NCBI GenBank assembly: GCA_947454485.1
Contig: CANGJJ010000005.1
Span: 62,001 to 126,000 of the forward strand
Origin: Beijerinckiaceae bacterium
Lineage (GTDB): Bacteria > Pseudomonadota > Alphaproteobacteria > Rhizobiales > Beijerinckiaceae
Direction of reading: 5' to 3'
Length of the DNA stretch: 64,000 nucleotides
Below are positions 18,761 to 27,792 of the stretch, in pieces. The notes under the pieces are model-generated. The model was not told where the DNA came from and searched no databases. It was given only the letters and a program-made list of their open reading frames with translations. Made by a program: the position numbers and the translations under genes. Numbering within the stretch: the first letter of the stretch is position 1; each line of letters begins with the position of its first letter.

Positions 18761-20185
18761 ATGAGACGTCTGCGCCGTGTGAAAATTCTGGCAACGCTGG
18801 GTCCAGCCTCGCAAACACCTGAGGTGTTGGAGCAGCTGGTGCGCGCGGGCGCGGATGTGTTTCGCATCAATATGAGCCACGCCAGCCATGATGCGATGCG
18901 CGAGCGCATTCGCATGATCCGCGATCTGTCGAAAAAGCTCGGCCACGAAATTGGCATCCTTGTCGATCTGCAAGGGCCCAAGCTACGCGTGGGTGAATTC
19001 AAAGATGGCGGCTTTGATCTCGTCAAAGGCCAGAGCTTTGTGCTCGACGATCAAAAAGTGCCCGGCGATGGGACGCGCGTTCACCTGCCTCATCCTGAAA
19101 TTCTGCGTGCACTGCGCCCCGGCCATACGGTGCTCATCGATGATGGCAAGGTGAAGCTGCATATTGTGGACGCCTCGCCCACGCGCGCGGTTGCCAAGGT
19201 CGATGTCGCAGGTCGCATCTCCAACCGCAAAGGCGTCAGCCTGCCAGATACCGAAATTCCTGTCTCTGCCATGACAGAGAAGGATCGTGGCGATCTGGAT
19301 GCTGCGCTGGAAGAGGGCGTTGACTGGATTGCCGTCTCTTTCGTGCAGCGCGCCGATGACATTGCCGAAGTCAAAAAGATTGCGCGCGGCAGAGCCATGG
19401 TTCTGGCCAAGATTGAAAAGCCGCAAGCCATCGCGCGTCTCGACGAGATCATGGAAATCTCTGATGCGCTCATGGTGGCGCGCGGTGATCTTGGCGTTGA
19501 GATGCCGCTTGAAAAAGTTCCCGGCCTGCAAAAGCGCATCACGCGCAATGCCCGTCGCCTCGGCAAGCCCGTCGTGGTGGCAACGCAAATGCTGGAATCC
19601 ATGATCACTTCGCCCGTGCCCACACGCGCAGAAGTGTCAGATGTCGCCACCGCCGTCTTTGAAGGCGCGGACGCCGTCATGCTCTCAGCCGAAAGCGCTG
19701 CGGGTCAATTCCCGATTGAAGCTGTCAGCACGATGAACCGCATCGCCGAAGAGGTGGAGCAAGACGCCATCTATCGCACCGTCATCAATGCACAGCGCAG
19801 CGCCCCTGAAGCCACAGGCGCTGATGCGATTGCGGTTGCTGCGCGCGATGTCGCTGAAACACTCGATGTGAAGACCGTCTGCGCCTGGACATCATCTGGC
19901 TCGACAGCCTTCCGCATTGCGCGCGAGCGTCCCGCCCCGCCCATTCTCGCCCTCACGCCCAAGCGCGAAACGGCCCGCCGTCTGGCGCTTGTCTGGGGTG
20001 TCCATGCCATCGCGACCAAAGATGCGAATGATGTGGATGATATGGCCAAGCGCGCCTGCAAATTCGCCAATCGCGCAGGCTTTTCGCAAGAGGGCGACCG
20101 TATCGTGATTGTGGCTGGCGTTCCCTTCGGCACACCGGGCGCGACCAATATGGTGCGCATCGCCTTCACGGGCGACGAAACTTAA
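18761..20185 (+). CDS. pyk: Pyruvate kinase
   Basis: 474 aa from ATG 18761 (MRRLRRVKILATLGPAS); the ORF-track start lies inside the preceding gene. The substrate lysine and metal region is MVLAKIEKPQAI, with MVARGDLGVEMP and VATQMLESM as in all pyruvate kinases. It converts phosphoenolpyruvate and ADP to pyruvate and ATP in the cytoplasm. Length and order are normal. Confidence 0.97.
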   Translation: MRRLRRVKILATLGPASQTPEVLEQLVRAGADVFRINMSHASHDAMRERIRMIRDLSKKLGHEIGILVDLQGPKLRVGEFKDGGFDLVKGQSFVLDDQKVPGDGTRVHLPHPEILRALRPGHTVLIDDGKVKLHIVDASPTRAVAKVDVAGRISNRKGVSLPDTEIPVSAMTEKDRGDLDAALEEGVDWIAVSFVQRADDIAEVKKIARGRAMVLAKIEKPQAIARLDEIMEISDALMVARGDLGVEMPLEKVPGLQKRITRNARRLGKPVVVATQMLESMITSPVPTRAEVSDVATAVFEGADAVMLSAESAAGQFPIEAVSTMNRIAEEVEQDAIYRTVINAQRSAPEATGADAIAVAARDVAETLDVKTVCAWTSSGSTAFRIARERPAPPILALTPKRETARRLALVWGVHAIATKDANDVDDMAKRACKFANRAGFSQEGDRIVIVAGVPFGTPGATNMVRIAFTGDET

Positions 20186-20193
20186 GCGGGCGC

Positions 20194-20790
20194 TTAAATC
20201 TCCCGTCCCTCCACTTCGAGCCGCAGCTTTTCCACCAAACTGCGCACGCTCTCTTGTTGGGGATGCAATTCAAGGGCGCGCCGCAACAATGCGAGTGCGC
20301 CTTTATCAAATCCAGCGCGGTGCATGATGGAGCCCATGCCCGTCAGAGCGCCAAAATGTTTGGGCTCCAAAGCCAGCGCATGAGCAAGATCCTCCGCAGC
20401 GCCTGCTTCATCCTGCGCATAGAAGCGGGCGATGGCGCGGCGATGGCGCGCCTCGGCCCACTGCGGTTCGATCTCGATGATCGAGTCCAGCACTTGCAAG
20501 GTGAGAGTATAATTCTTGCGCGTCATGGCCTGCATGGCACGGCCCATCAGCAAATCTGCCGTGTCGGAGCCAGAGCGCATCCACACGCGCTGAATGGCCC
20601 GCTCAATGCCGCGCGCTTCGGCAGCATCCTGCGCCTTGGCGAGGCGCTCGAACAATTCATCGAGCACTTTTTGGCGGCCGGGCTGACTTTGCTGGATTGG
20701 GGTCGCGCGCGGCACCTCCTCGCCAGCCTCTACAGGCAAAGCGAGGCCGGAGGCGAGGATCAAGGCACTGAGAAGGAGACGCAGGCTCAT
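20194..20790 (-). CDS. Secreted TPR-repeat protein
   Basis: About 198 aa from ATG 20790 (MSLRLLLSALILASG). A signal peptide ends near VEA. The mature part has TPR-like helices (RKNYTLTLQVLDSIIEIEPQ, AEDLAHALALEPKHFGALTG, LLRRALELHPQ). It is convergent with pyk, 8 bp apart. It is probably a periplasmic scaffold; there is no catalytic motif. Confidence 0.85.
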   Translation of the reverse strand: MSLRLLLSALILASGLALPVEAGEEVPRATPIQQSQPGRQKVLDELFERLAKAQDAAEARGIERAIQRVWMRSGSDTADLLMGRAMQAMTRKNYTLTLQVLDSIIEIEPQWAEARHRRAIARFYAQDEAGAAEDLAHALALEPKHFGALTGMGSIMHRAGFDKGALALLRRALELHPQQESVRSLVEKLRLEVEGREI

Positions 20791-20850
20791 AAACAAAAGC
20801 TAGTGCGCCTCAAGGGCCGCGTCAAAGGCCCAGCGGCCCGCGGCAAACAC

Positions 20851-20880
20851 AAAAAGCCCCGGCACTGGGCCGGGGCCTTT
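20851..20880 (-). terminator. Intrinsic terminator of rpmJ
   Basis: On the minus strand the stem gccccggc/gccggggc is followed by five T. It lies just after the rpmJ stop. Confidence 0.8.
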
Positions 20881-20901
20881 GAAAAAGGACAGACGTGCTG
20901 C

Positions 20902-21027
20902 TTAGCCCTGACGAGCCTTGTAGCGCTTCTGGGTCTTGTTGATGATGTAAACGCGGCCCTTGCGGCGCACGATCTGGTTGTCGCGATGGCGACCGCGCAG
21001 AGACTTGAGTGAGTTACGGACCTTCAT
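20902..21027 (-). CDS. rpmJ: Ribosomal protein L36, zinc-independent form
   Basis: 41 aa, too short for the ORF track. The minus strand reads [20 protein letters not shown], then [20 protein letters not shown] and G-stop. No cysteine is present, so it is the C-minus (YkgO-like) form that does not bind zinc. It is a component of the large ribosomal subunit. A good terminator follows. Confidence 0.96.
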   Translation of the reverse strand: MKVRNSLKSLRGRHRDNQIVRRKGRVYIINKTQKRYKARQG

Positions 21028-21218
21028 GGTCGTCCCCGAAGTTGAAACGGCGCCGCAGATGCGCAGCGCCAGAAAGTGTTGCCGGGTCTATGCCCCACGA
21101 GGGGCGGCTGGGTCAAGCCGGAATCCGCCCGGCAGCGACTTTTTGCCCAATTTGCCGGCTCGGCCTTTGACCTTGCGCCGCCTCAGGTCTATGCGAAAAG
21201 GGCAAGGCGGAGAGAAAA

Positions 21219-22439
21219 ATGCCCCGCGACGAGGATGCCCAGATCACAACGCAGACCCCGCCCCGCCAGACGATTGTCTGGCCGGTGCTGTTTGCGATCA
21301 GTTTCTGCCATGTTCTCAATGACTTGATCCAAGCCCTCGTCCCCGCCATCTATCCCCTCCTGAAAGACAGTTTCGGGCTCGATTTCGCGCAGATCGGCAT
21401 GATCACCCTGGCTTGGCAGTTGACCGCGTCGCTGTTCCAGCCGGTCGTGGGTCTGGTGGCTGACCGCAAGCCCATGCCCTATTCGCTGGCAAGCGGCATG
21501 ATTTTCACCCTCGCGGGCCTGTTGCTGGCTGCTTTTGCCTCAAGCTATGCCATGCTGATCGTGGCCGTGGCGGCCATTGGCGTTGGCTCGGCCATCTTCC
21601 ACCCCGAGTCCTCACGCATCGCCCGCCTCGCCTCAGCGGGCCAATATGGGCTCGGCCAATCGGTCTTTCAGGTCGGCGGCAATCTGGGCTCGGCCCTTGG
21701 GCCACTGGCCGCTGCCTTCCTCATTCTGCCCTTCGGCCAATTAGCTTTGGGCTGGTTTGGTCTGGCTGCCGTGCTGGCGGGGCTCATCCTCTTCAGGATC
21801 GGGGGCTGGTATGCCACCCATCTGCAGGAGCGGGCCAAGCGCCCCGCCCGCCCAAGGCGCGACTGGGGCTTCTCACGGGCCAAGGTCGCGACCTGCCTTG
21901 CGATCCTCATCAGCCTCAGCTTCTCGAAGAGCTTCTATACGGCGAGCATCTCAAGCTTCCTGCAATTCTACATGATGGACCGCTTTGCAGTGGATACGCA
22001 TGACGCGCAGATGTTCCTCTTTCTGTTCACCGGCGCTGTCGCGCTCGGCACCTTCTTTGGTGGGCCGATTGGTGATCGCTTTGGCCGCAAGGTTGTGATG
22101 CTCGCTTCTGTTCTGGGCGCGCTGCCTTTCACGCTCGCTTTGCCCTATGCGGATTTGTTCTGGAGCGGTGTGCTGATCGTCATCATCGGCCTCATCGTCG
22201 CCTCCACCTTCTCCGTCATTCTCGTCTATGCGCAGGATCTGCTGCCCGGTCGCACGGGGCTCGTCTCTGGCATCTTCCTTGGTCTTGCATTTGGGCTCAG
22301 CGGCGTTGGTGCAGCTGTGCTCGGCAAAGTGGCAGATCTGACCAGCATCAGCTTTGTCTTCTCCATCTGCTCATGGCTGCCCGCCATTGGGCTGCTCATC
22401 TTCTTCCTTCCTGATCTGCGCCAAGAGGTTCGTTCGTGA
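21219..22439 (+). CDS. MFS transporter, fosmidomycin-resistance (Fsr) type
   Basis: 406 aa with about 12 hydrophobic helices. CHVLNDLIQALVPAIYPLLK near the N-terminus and VGSAIFHPESSRIARLAS are typical of the Fsr branch of the major facilitator superfamily. It is an inner-membrane carrier or exporter. Its stop overlaps the GTG start of the hydratase gene by 4 bp (GTGA), tying it to catabolism rather than drug export; it may move the pathway substrate or an intermediate. Confidence 0.88.
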   Translation: MPRDEDAQITTQTPPRQTIVWPVLFAISFCHVLNDLIQALVPAIYPLLKDSFGLDFAQIGMITLAWQLTASLFQPVVGLVADRKPMPYSLASGMIFTLAGLLLAAFASSYAMLIVAVAAIGVGSAIFHPESSRIARLASAGQYGLGQSVFQVGGNLGSALGPLAAAFLILPFGQLALGWFGLAAVLAGLILFRIGGWYATHLQERAKRPARPRRDWGFSRAKVATCLAILISLSFSKSFYTASISSFLQFYMMDRFAVDTHDAQMFLFLFTGAVALGTFFGGPIGDRFGRKVVMLASVLGALPFTLALPYADLFWSGVLIVIIGLIVASTFSVILVYAQDLLPGRTGLVSGIFLGLAFGLSGVGAAVLGKVADLTSISFVFSICSWLPAIGLLIFFLPDLRQEVRS

Positions 22440-23170
22440 CTGACGCTCGCACTGCCGCCTTTATCGAAGCCCGCCGCAATCGCGATGTGATCGGCTTTGA
22501 CTATGCGCCCGCCACACTCGAAGAGGGCTTTGCGATTTCTGCGGCCATGCTGCGCGCACTGAATGAAAAAGTCGGCGGCTGGAAAGTTGGCTATGCGCCC
22601 GATGGTTCAGCCGTCGCCTCGCCCATGTATGCATCCGGCTTTTTGAAAAGCGGCGAGACATGGCAATCAAAAGCCGACCGCCCGATGATCCCCGAGATCG
22701 AAATCGCCGTGCGTCTGGCGCAAGATCTGCCCAAGCGCAGCAAGGCCTATGTGCGCGAAGATATTGAGAATGCCGCGAGCGAATATCTGATTGGCATCGA
22801 GATCATCGAGCGCCGCATCCCGATGCAGAATATTCCCTTCCCGATGAATCTCGCCGATGATCTTGGCAATGTCGGCTATGTCACCGGTCCCGGCACAACG
22901 AACTTTCGCGCGCTCGATCTGCCCAATCTCATGTGCACATTTCACATGGCGGGCGAGCTTGTGACGCAGCGCCGGGGCGGCCATCCCAAAGGTGATCCGC
23001 TTCTGCCGCTGATTGATTGGGCCAATCAGCAGCGTGATGATGTGGGCGGCTTGCGCGCCGGTCAGATCGTGACTCTGGGCAGCCTCACGCCCCTCGTCAT
23101 CATGCCTGGCCCCGGCCTTGTCGAGGCCAATATCGAAGGCCTCGGCGATATCACTTTGAAGGTCGCCTGA
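22436..23170 (+). CDS. 2-keto-4-pentenoate hydratase-like protein
   Basis: 244 aa, MhpD / 4-oxalocrotonate decarboxylase family. Seen are GGWKVGYAP, EIEIAVRLAQDLP (metal-binding ExE), LIGIEIIERR and the C-terminal GQIVTLGSLTPLV. Family members hydrate 2-hydroxypenta-2,4-dienoates made by meta ring cleavage, or decarboxylate 4-oxalocrotonate. This fits the extradiol dioxygenase genes about 12 kb away. It is co-translated with the MFS carrier and convergent with the dehydrogenase. Confidence 0.85.
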   Translation: MTDARTAAFIEARRNRDVIGFDYAPATLEEGFAISAAMLRALNEKVGGWKVGYAPDGSAVASPMYASGFLKSGETWQSKADRPMIPEIEIAVRLAQDLPKRSKAYVREDIENAASEYLIGIEIIERRIPMQNIPFPMNLADDLGNVGYVTGPGTTNFRALDLPNLMCTFHMAGELVTQRRGGHPKGDPLLPLIDWANQQRDDVGGLRAGQIVTLGSLTPLVIMPGPGLVEANIEGLGDITLKVA

Positions 23171-24106
23171 TCAGCGCACGATATTGCGCATATCATCAAG
23201 CCTGCCGTCTTGCAGGCAGATGAGATTATGCTCAACGACCGGCAGAATTTGCTTGTCGTAAATATCGCTCATGCCGCCGATACGCGGTGAGATCATGACA
23301 TTCTTCATGCCCCAGAAGGGATGATCCTTCGGCAGGGGCTCGGTGTGAAACACATCGAGCCCCGCGCCCGCGATCTCACCGCTTTGCAAAGCGGCAATCA
23401 TCGCATCCTCATCAATCACATCACCACGCGCGAGATTGATCACAAAGCTCGACTTCGGCATGGCTTTGAAGACATCCGCATTAATCATGTGATGGGTGCG
23501 CTCATCAAGCGGCACCAGAACAATCATGAAATCGCAAGCGGCCGCTGCCTCCAACAATTTGGCGCGCGGCACAATCTTGTCAAAGCCAGGTGACTGCGTG
23601 CGCGCATCACTGACGCCAACCACATTCATCTCAAAGGCCTTGCAACGCGCCGCCACAGCCTCACTGATCGCGCCAATACCAACGATCAGCGCTGTCTTGC
23701 CAACCAGCACAGGTTGCGCCCAACGCTCCCACACGTGGTCCGAGCGATTGTCTTCCATGCGCAGATAATTGCGCGACAGGCCGATCATGAACAAAAAGGC
23801 GAGCTCCGCCATCTGTGGCCCATGGATGCCGCGCCCATTTGTAACCCGCACCGATGGCTTCAGGCTTTTGCAGGTCCACAAATGATCGACACCGGCTGAC
23901 AGCGAGCAGACGTAACGAAGCTTTGGCATGGCCGCGATCAGCTCATCGCTGACATTATGCGCGAGCGCGATCAGCACCTGCGCCTCGCCCGCATGGGGTA
24001 CAGCCTCAGCGGCCGTCTTGAAGGCCTGGATCTTGTGTTGGGGAAACAGCGCCCGCAGATCATCGGGGATGATGTGGCGTTCGCGCTCGACAATGATGAT
24101 TTCCAT
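23171..24106 (-). CDS. D-2-hydroxyacid dehydrogenase-family protein
   Basis: About 311 aa from MEIIIVERERH, preceded by GGGGAG; the ORF-track start 80 codons upstream runs into the IclR gene. The NAD-binding stretch is TALIVGIGAISEAVAARCKA, the catalytic Arg is in INLARGDVIDED and the Glu in DVFHTEPLP. The position where the family has its catalytic His (SPH or TPH) reads MISPRIGG, so the general acid is replaced by Arg. It may have altered or lost activity. It is divergent from the IclR regulator, its likely controller. Confidence 0.88.
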   Translation of the reverse strand: MEIIIVERERHIIPDDLRALFPQHKIQAFKTAAEAVPHAGEAQVLIALAHNVSDELIAAMPKLRYVCSLSAGVDHLWTCKSLKPSVRVTNGRGIHGPQMAELAFLFMIGLSRNYLRMEDNRSDHVWERWAQPVLVGKTALIVGIGAISEAVAARCKAFEMNVVGVSDARTQSPGFDKIVPRAKLLEAAAACDFMIVLVPLDERTHHMINADVFKAMPKSSFVINLARGDVIDEDAMIAALQSGEIAGAGLDVFHTEPLPKDHPFWGMKNVMISPRIGGMSDIYDKQILPVVEHNLICLQDGRLDDMRNIVR

Positions 24107-24126
24107 CACATTCTCCCCAATTTCAC

Positions 24127-24155
24127 TGTACCGCATCTCGGTTTTCTTGTACCAC
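24127..24155. promoter_or_regulatory. Candidate IclR operator (direct repeats)
   Basis: TGTACCGC and TGTACCAC are repeated 21 bp apart (two helical turns) in the 79-bp divergent gap between the dehydrogenase and IclR genes, flanked by tttcac and gtgaaa. The position suits autoregulation. No footprint is known. Confidence 0.4.
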
Positions 24156-24185
24156 GATGTGAAAGACTGACAAGGTGCGGGAGCC

Positions 24186-24959
24186 ATGACGGACGCAGCA
24201 GAGGCCACAACCCAAGACCGCAACGGCGTGCAGGTGATTGCCCGCGCCGCCGCCATTCTGCGCGTCTTGGAGGAGGATGTCTCTGGCCTCAGCCTCGGCC
24301 AGATAGCCCAGCGCACGGGCCTTGCCAGATCCACCGTCCAACGCATCGTCGCTGCGCTTCACACCGAAAAATTTGTCATCGCCGCCTCACCCACCGGCCG
24401 CGTCATGCTCGGCCCTGCCTTGCTGCGTTTGGCGGGTGCTGTGCGCTCTGACTTCCTCGAATTTGCCAAACCCATTCTTGCCCGCCTCTCGCAAGAGCTG
24501 AAAGAGACGGTTGATCTGGCGGCCATTCGCAAAGACCGTCTGCTCTTCGTCGATCAAGTCATCGGCCCGCAGCGCCTTCGCACCGTGTCAGGCGTGGGCG
24601 AAACCTTCCCGCTCTATTGCACCGCCAATGGCAAAGCCTATCTCGCCATGCTTGATAATCGCAGCGTCGAGCGCCTCATCGGCGCGGAGTTTGAAGCGCG
24701 CACACCCCATACGATCACCAAGATCGGCCGCCTGTTTGAAGAGCTCGACCAGATCCGCAAGACAGGCGTTGCCTTCGATCATGAAGAACATACGCTTGGT
24801 ATTTCGGCGGCCGGGATTGCGCTGCTCGATGCGCTCGCAAACCCCATCGCCATTTCAGTGCCCGTCCCCACCCAGCGGTTCGACGATGCGAAAGATCACA
24901 TCGCCGAACGTTTGCTGGAGACCAAGCACGCGCTGCAAGATCTCGTTCAGTCGCGTTAG
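24186..24959 (+). CDS. IclR-family transcriptional regulator
   Basis: 257 aa. The N-terminal winged helix is GLSLGQIAQRTGLARSTVQR. The C-terminal effector domain shows the usual TVSGVGETFPLYCTANGKAYLA and HEEHTLGISAAGIAL segments. IclR proteins bind small aromatic or keto acids and control catabolic operons. It is divergent from the hydroxyacid dehydrogenase and convergent (3-bp overlap of stops) with the BKACE gene, so it is the likely local regulator of this catabolic region. Confidence 0.92.
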   Translation: MTDAAEATTQDRNGVQVIARAAAILRVLEEDVSGLSLGQIAQRTGLARSTVQRIVAALHTEKFVIAASPTGRVMLGPALLRLAGAVRSDFLEFAKPILARLSQELKETVDLAAIRKDRLLFVDQVIGPQRLRTVSGVGETFPLYCTANGKAYLAMLDNRSVERLIGAEFEARTPHTITKIGRLFEELDQIRKTGVAFDHEEHTLGISAAGIALLDALANPIAISVPVPTQRFDDAKDHIAERLLETKHALQDLVQSR

Positions 24960-25903
24960 AACTTCACAAGATCGCGGCCCTTGAGGCCAAGCATTTCGCG
25001 CGCTTCATTGGGGGTGGCGGCTTCATAGCCGAGCTCTTCAATGATGGTGCGGATCTTCGTCACCTGCTGCGCATTGCTGTCAGCCAGCTTGCCGCGTCCA
25101 ATGAAGAGCGAGTCTTCCAGACCCACACGCACATGGCCGCCCATCATCGCTGCCTGCGTGGCAAAAGGCATCTGGAAGCGACCCGCCGCCAGAACCGACC
25201 AGCGATATTGATCGCCGAACAATTTGTCGGCGGTCTTCTTCATGAACATCAAATTTTCAACATCAGGGCCAATGCCGCCCAGAATGCCGAAGATCAGCTG
25301 CAAGAAGACCGGCGGCTTGAACAGGCCGCGATCAAGGCAATGGGCGAGATTGTAGAGATGGCCCACATCATAGCATTCATGTTCGAACTTCGTGCCATGG
25401 CCCTCGCCGAGCGTCTTATAGATGCGCTCGATATCGCGGAATGTGTTGCGGAAAATATTGTCATCTGAATTAACGAGATAGCTCTCTTCCCAATCATGCT
25501 TCCAATTCTTGTAGCGTGAAGCCATGGGATAGAGCGCAAAATTCATCGTACCCATATTGAGCGAGCACATTTCGGGCGAGGCCACCATCGGGGGCGCAAG
25601 ACGCTCCTCAACCGTCATCTTCACCGAACCACCCGTGGTGATATTGACGACCGCATCGGTTGCTTCACCGATGCGCGGCAAGAATTCCATGAAGAGTTTG
25701 GGATCAGCCGAGGGGCGACCGTCTTTCGGGTCGCGCGCATGAAGATGCAAAATCGCTGCGCCTGCATTAGCTGCTTCAATCGCAGAGGTTGCGATCTCAT
25801 CGGGTGTGATCGGCAGAGCATCCGACATCGTGGGTGTATGAATGGAGCCAGTCACCGCGCAGGTGATGATGACCTTGTTTTGGAATTTCTTGGCGTCAGA
25901 CAT
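24956..25903 (-). CDS. Beta-keto acid cleavage enzyme (BKACE, DUF849)
   Basis: About 315 aa from MSDAKKFQNKVIITCAVTG, preceded by AGGGG; the ORF-track start is 29 codons upstream. The zinc motif HLHARDPKDGRPS and the loop VVNITTGGSVKMTVEER are diagnostic of the family of Kce (3-keto-5-aminohexanoate cleavage enzyme). Members condense a beta-keto acid with acetyl-CoA, giving acetoacetate and a new acyl-CoA. The substrate specificity is open. It ends the liv-type operon and overlaps the livM stop by 8 bp. Confidence 0.92.
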   Translation of the reverse strand: MSDAKKFQNKVIITCAVTGSIHTPTMSDALPITPDEIATSAIEAANAGAAILHLHARDPKDGRPSADPKLFMEFLPRIGEATDAVVNITTGGSVKMTVEERLAPPMVASPEMCSLNMGTMNFALYPMASRYKNWKHDWEESYLVNSDDNIFRNTFRDIERIYKTLGEGHGTKFEHECYDVGHLYNLAHCLDRGLFKPPVFLQLIFGILGGIGPDVENLMFMKKTADKLFGDQYRWSVLAAGRFQMPFATQAAMMGGHVRVGLEDSLFIGRGKLADSNAQQVTKIRTIIEELGYEAATPNEAREMLGLKGRDLVKF

Positions 25904-26927
25904 GACTATCCCCTTTGGATTTGGCAAAAACGACCCGCCGTGACAGCGGGACAAGATCAAAGCCCAGCTTCTCACTGAGCCAACCGGCAATGCCGCGCGG
26001 TGCGCGCAGCATGATCACAATCGCAACAAGCCCCAGCATCATCAGATAGAGCGCACCCATATCCGCCAGAGTTTCGCGCAACACGAAGAAGATAAGACAG
26101 CCAATGATCGGGCCTTCGATACGGCCAATGCCGCCAATCACTGCCATGAAGATCACAAAGGCGGTCCAATCATTCACACTGAAGGCTGCATCAGGCGAGA
26201 TGCGCAGCTTCTGCAAAAAGATCAGCGCGCCGACCATTGCTGTGCCAAAACCCGCGAGCACAAAGACGATGAGCTTGACGCGCGTCACATTCACACCGCT
26301 CGCCCGCGCCGCGCCCTCATTATAATGGATCGCGCGCAGAGCCAGACCAAAGCGCGAGCGCAGCAGAAAGATGGTGAGGCCAATGACCACAACCGCAATG
26401 GCAAGCCCCGTCCAATAGATCACATATTCACGCCAGACGCGGCTCGAGGCCATGCTGGTGACGATGCGCGCAGGCAAGCTTGTACCAGAGCCACCACCCA
26501 GCGCCGAGATCTGCGAAGCAAGCAGGCGAAAGACCTCCGCCGCCACCCAAGAACCGATGGCAAAATAAGCGCCGCGCAAGCGAAACAACAGGCCCGCCAC
26601 AGGCAGCGCAATCACAGCCCCGATAATGCCTGCCAGCGCCAAAGCGAGCAGCGGATGAAGATCTGCAAAGATGGTGAGACCAAAGAGTGCATAGCCGCCA
26701 ATGCCAACGAAGGCTTGCTGGCCCACAGACACAAGACCTGAAAAGCCCGCCAGCAAATTCCACAAAGTCGCCAGCGCCAGATAAGCGAAGATCTGCACCA
26801 TCAAATTGAGATGCGCGCTTGTGGCAACCAGCGGCGCACAGGCAAGCGCCAGCACAGCGCACAGAGCCAGCACCATAGTGATGCGGCCAGAGCGTGTCGT
26901 ATCGGTGATGGTGATCTCAGGGCTCAA
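25896..26927 (-). CDS. livM: Branched-chain-type ABC transporter permease
   Basis: 343 aa with about nine hydrophobic helices. The family loop GRNFEAIR-like region appears as RFGLALRAIHYNEGAARASG. The start is a TTG overlapping the livH stop by 4 bp. It pairs with LivH in the inner membrane. The system is named by family only; the cargo here is probably an aromatic or other organic acid rather than leucine, judging by the enzymes in the operon. Confidence 0.92.
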   Translation of the reverse strand: MSPEITITDTTRSGRITMVLALCAVLALACAPLVATSAHLNLMVQIFAYLALATLWNLLAGFSGLVSVGQQAFVGIGGYALFGLTIFADLHPLLALALAGIIGAVIALPVAGLLFRLRGAYFAIGSWVAAEVFRLLASQISALGGGSGTSLPARIVTSMASSRVWREYVIYWTGLAIAVVVIGLTIFLLRSRFGLALRAIHYNEGAARASGVNVTRVKLIVFVLAGFGTAMVGALIFLQKLRISPDAAFSVNDWTAFVIFMAVIGGIGRIEGPIIGCLIFFVLRETLADMGALYLMMLGLVAIVIMLRAPRGIAGWLSEKLGFDLVPLSRRVVFAKSKGDSHV

Positions 26928-27790
26928 TGTTGCACCCTCGGGAAAAAGCCTTCGGGACGCACAGCCAGAACGATCAAAAAGACAAGATGACCGGCGAGCA
27001 ATTGCCAGCCCGGATCAATCTTCGCGCCAATGGCCTGCGCCACACCCAATATGACACCGCCCGCCAGAGTGCCCCACAAATTTCCAAGCCCCCCGATGAT
27101 CACAGCTTCAAAGCCGAAGATGAGGCGCGCAGGCCCCATGGAGGGATCAAAATTGGCGCGCACAGCCAGAAACACACCAGCCACAGCAATGACCGCAAGC
27201 GACAGTGCCATCGCCATGGCAAAGACATGCCGCGGATCAACGCCCACCAGCTGCACCGTTGTTTGATCATCTGAGGTCGCACGGAAGGCACGGCCCCAGG
27301 CTGTGCGATAGGACAGCAATTGCAATCCGCCGATGATCGCCACCGCCACACCAAATTGCAGCAGAGGCAAAATGCCCAGCGACAGATCGCTCGAGAGCGT
27401 CAGGGTTGCCGTCTCAATCGCGCCAGCCTGCAATTTGCGACTGTCGGGGGTGAAAATTTCCATCAGCCCATTTTGCAAAATCACCGACAGGCCGAACGTG
27501 ACAAGCAAAGGCGGCAAGAGATCATCGCCCAGAGTGCGATTGAGAAGGAAGCGCTGCAAAGCATAACCAATCAGCGCCATCAGCGGCACGATGATGAGGA
27601 GGGAGGTCAGCGGATCAAGCCCGAGCGTTGTCGTCACGACAAGCGCGAGATAGGCGGCCAGCACCACCAAATCGCCGTGGGCGATATTAACGAGGCGCAT
27701 CACGCCGAAAATCAGCGACAGGCCAGCAGCGAACATGGCGTAAAGCCCGCCCACCAAAATGCCCTGCGTGATGGAGTTGACCCAATCCAT
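26924..27790 (-). CDS. livH: Branched-chain-type ABC transporter permease
   Basis: About 288 aa from MDWVNSITQGILVGGLYAM; the ORF-track start is 30 codons earlier inside livF. Conserved motifs are LVNIAHGDLVVLAAY and RATSDDQTTVQLVGVDP. It forms the transport channel with LivM. It is separated from livF by 2 bp. Confidence 0.93.
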   Translation of the reverse strand: MDWVNSITQGILVGGLYAMFAAGLSLIFGVMRLVNIAHGDLVVLAAYLALVVTTTLGLDPLTSLLIIVPLMALIGYALQRFLLNRTLGDDLLPPLLVTFGLSVILQNGLMEIFTPDSRKLQAGAIETATLTLSSDLSLGILPLLQFGVAVAIIGGLQLLSYRTAWGRAFRATSDDQTTVQLVGVDPRHVFAMAMALSLAVIAVAGVFLAVRANFDPSMGPARLIFGFEAVIIGGLGNLWGTLAGGVILGVAQAIGAKIDPGWQLLAGHLVFLIVLAVRPEGFFPRVQH

Positions 27791-27792
27791 AA

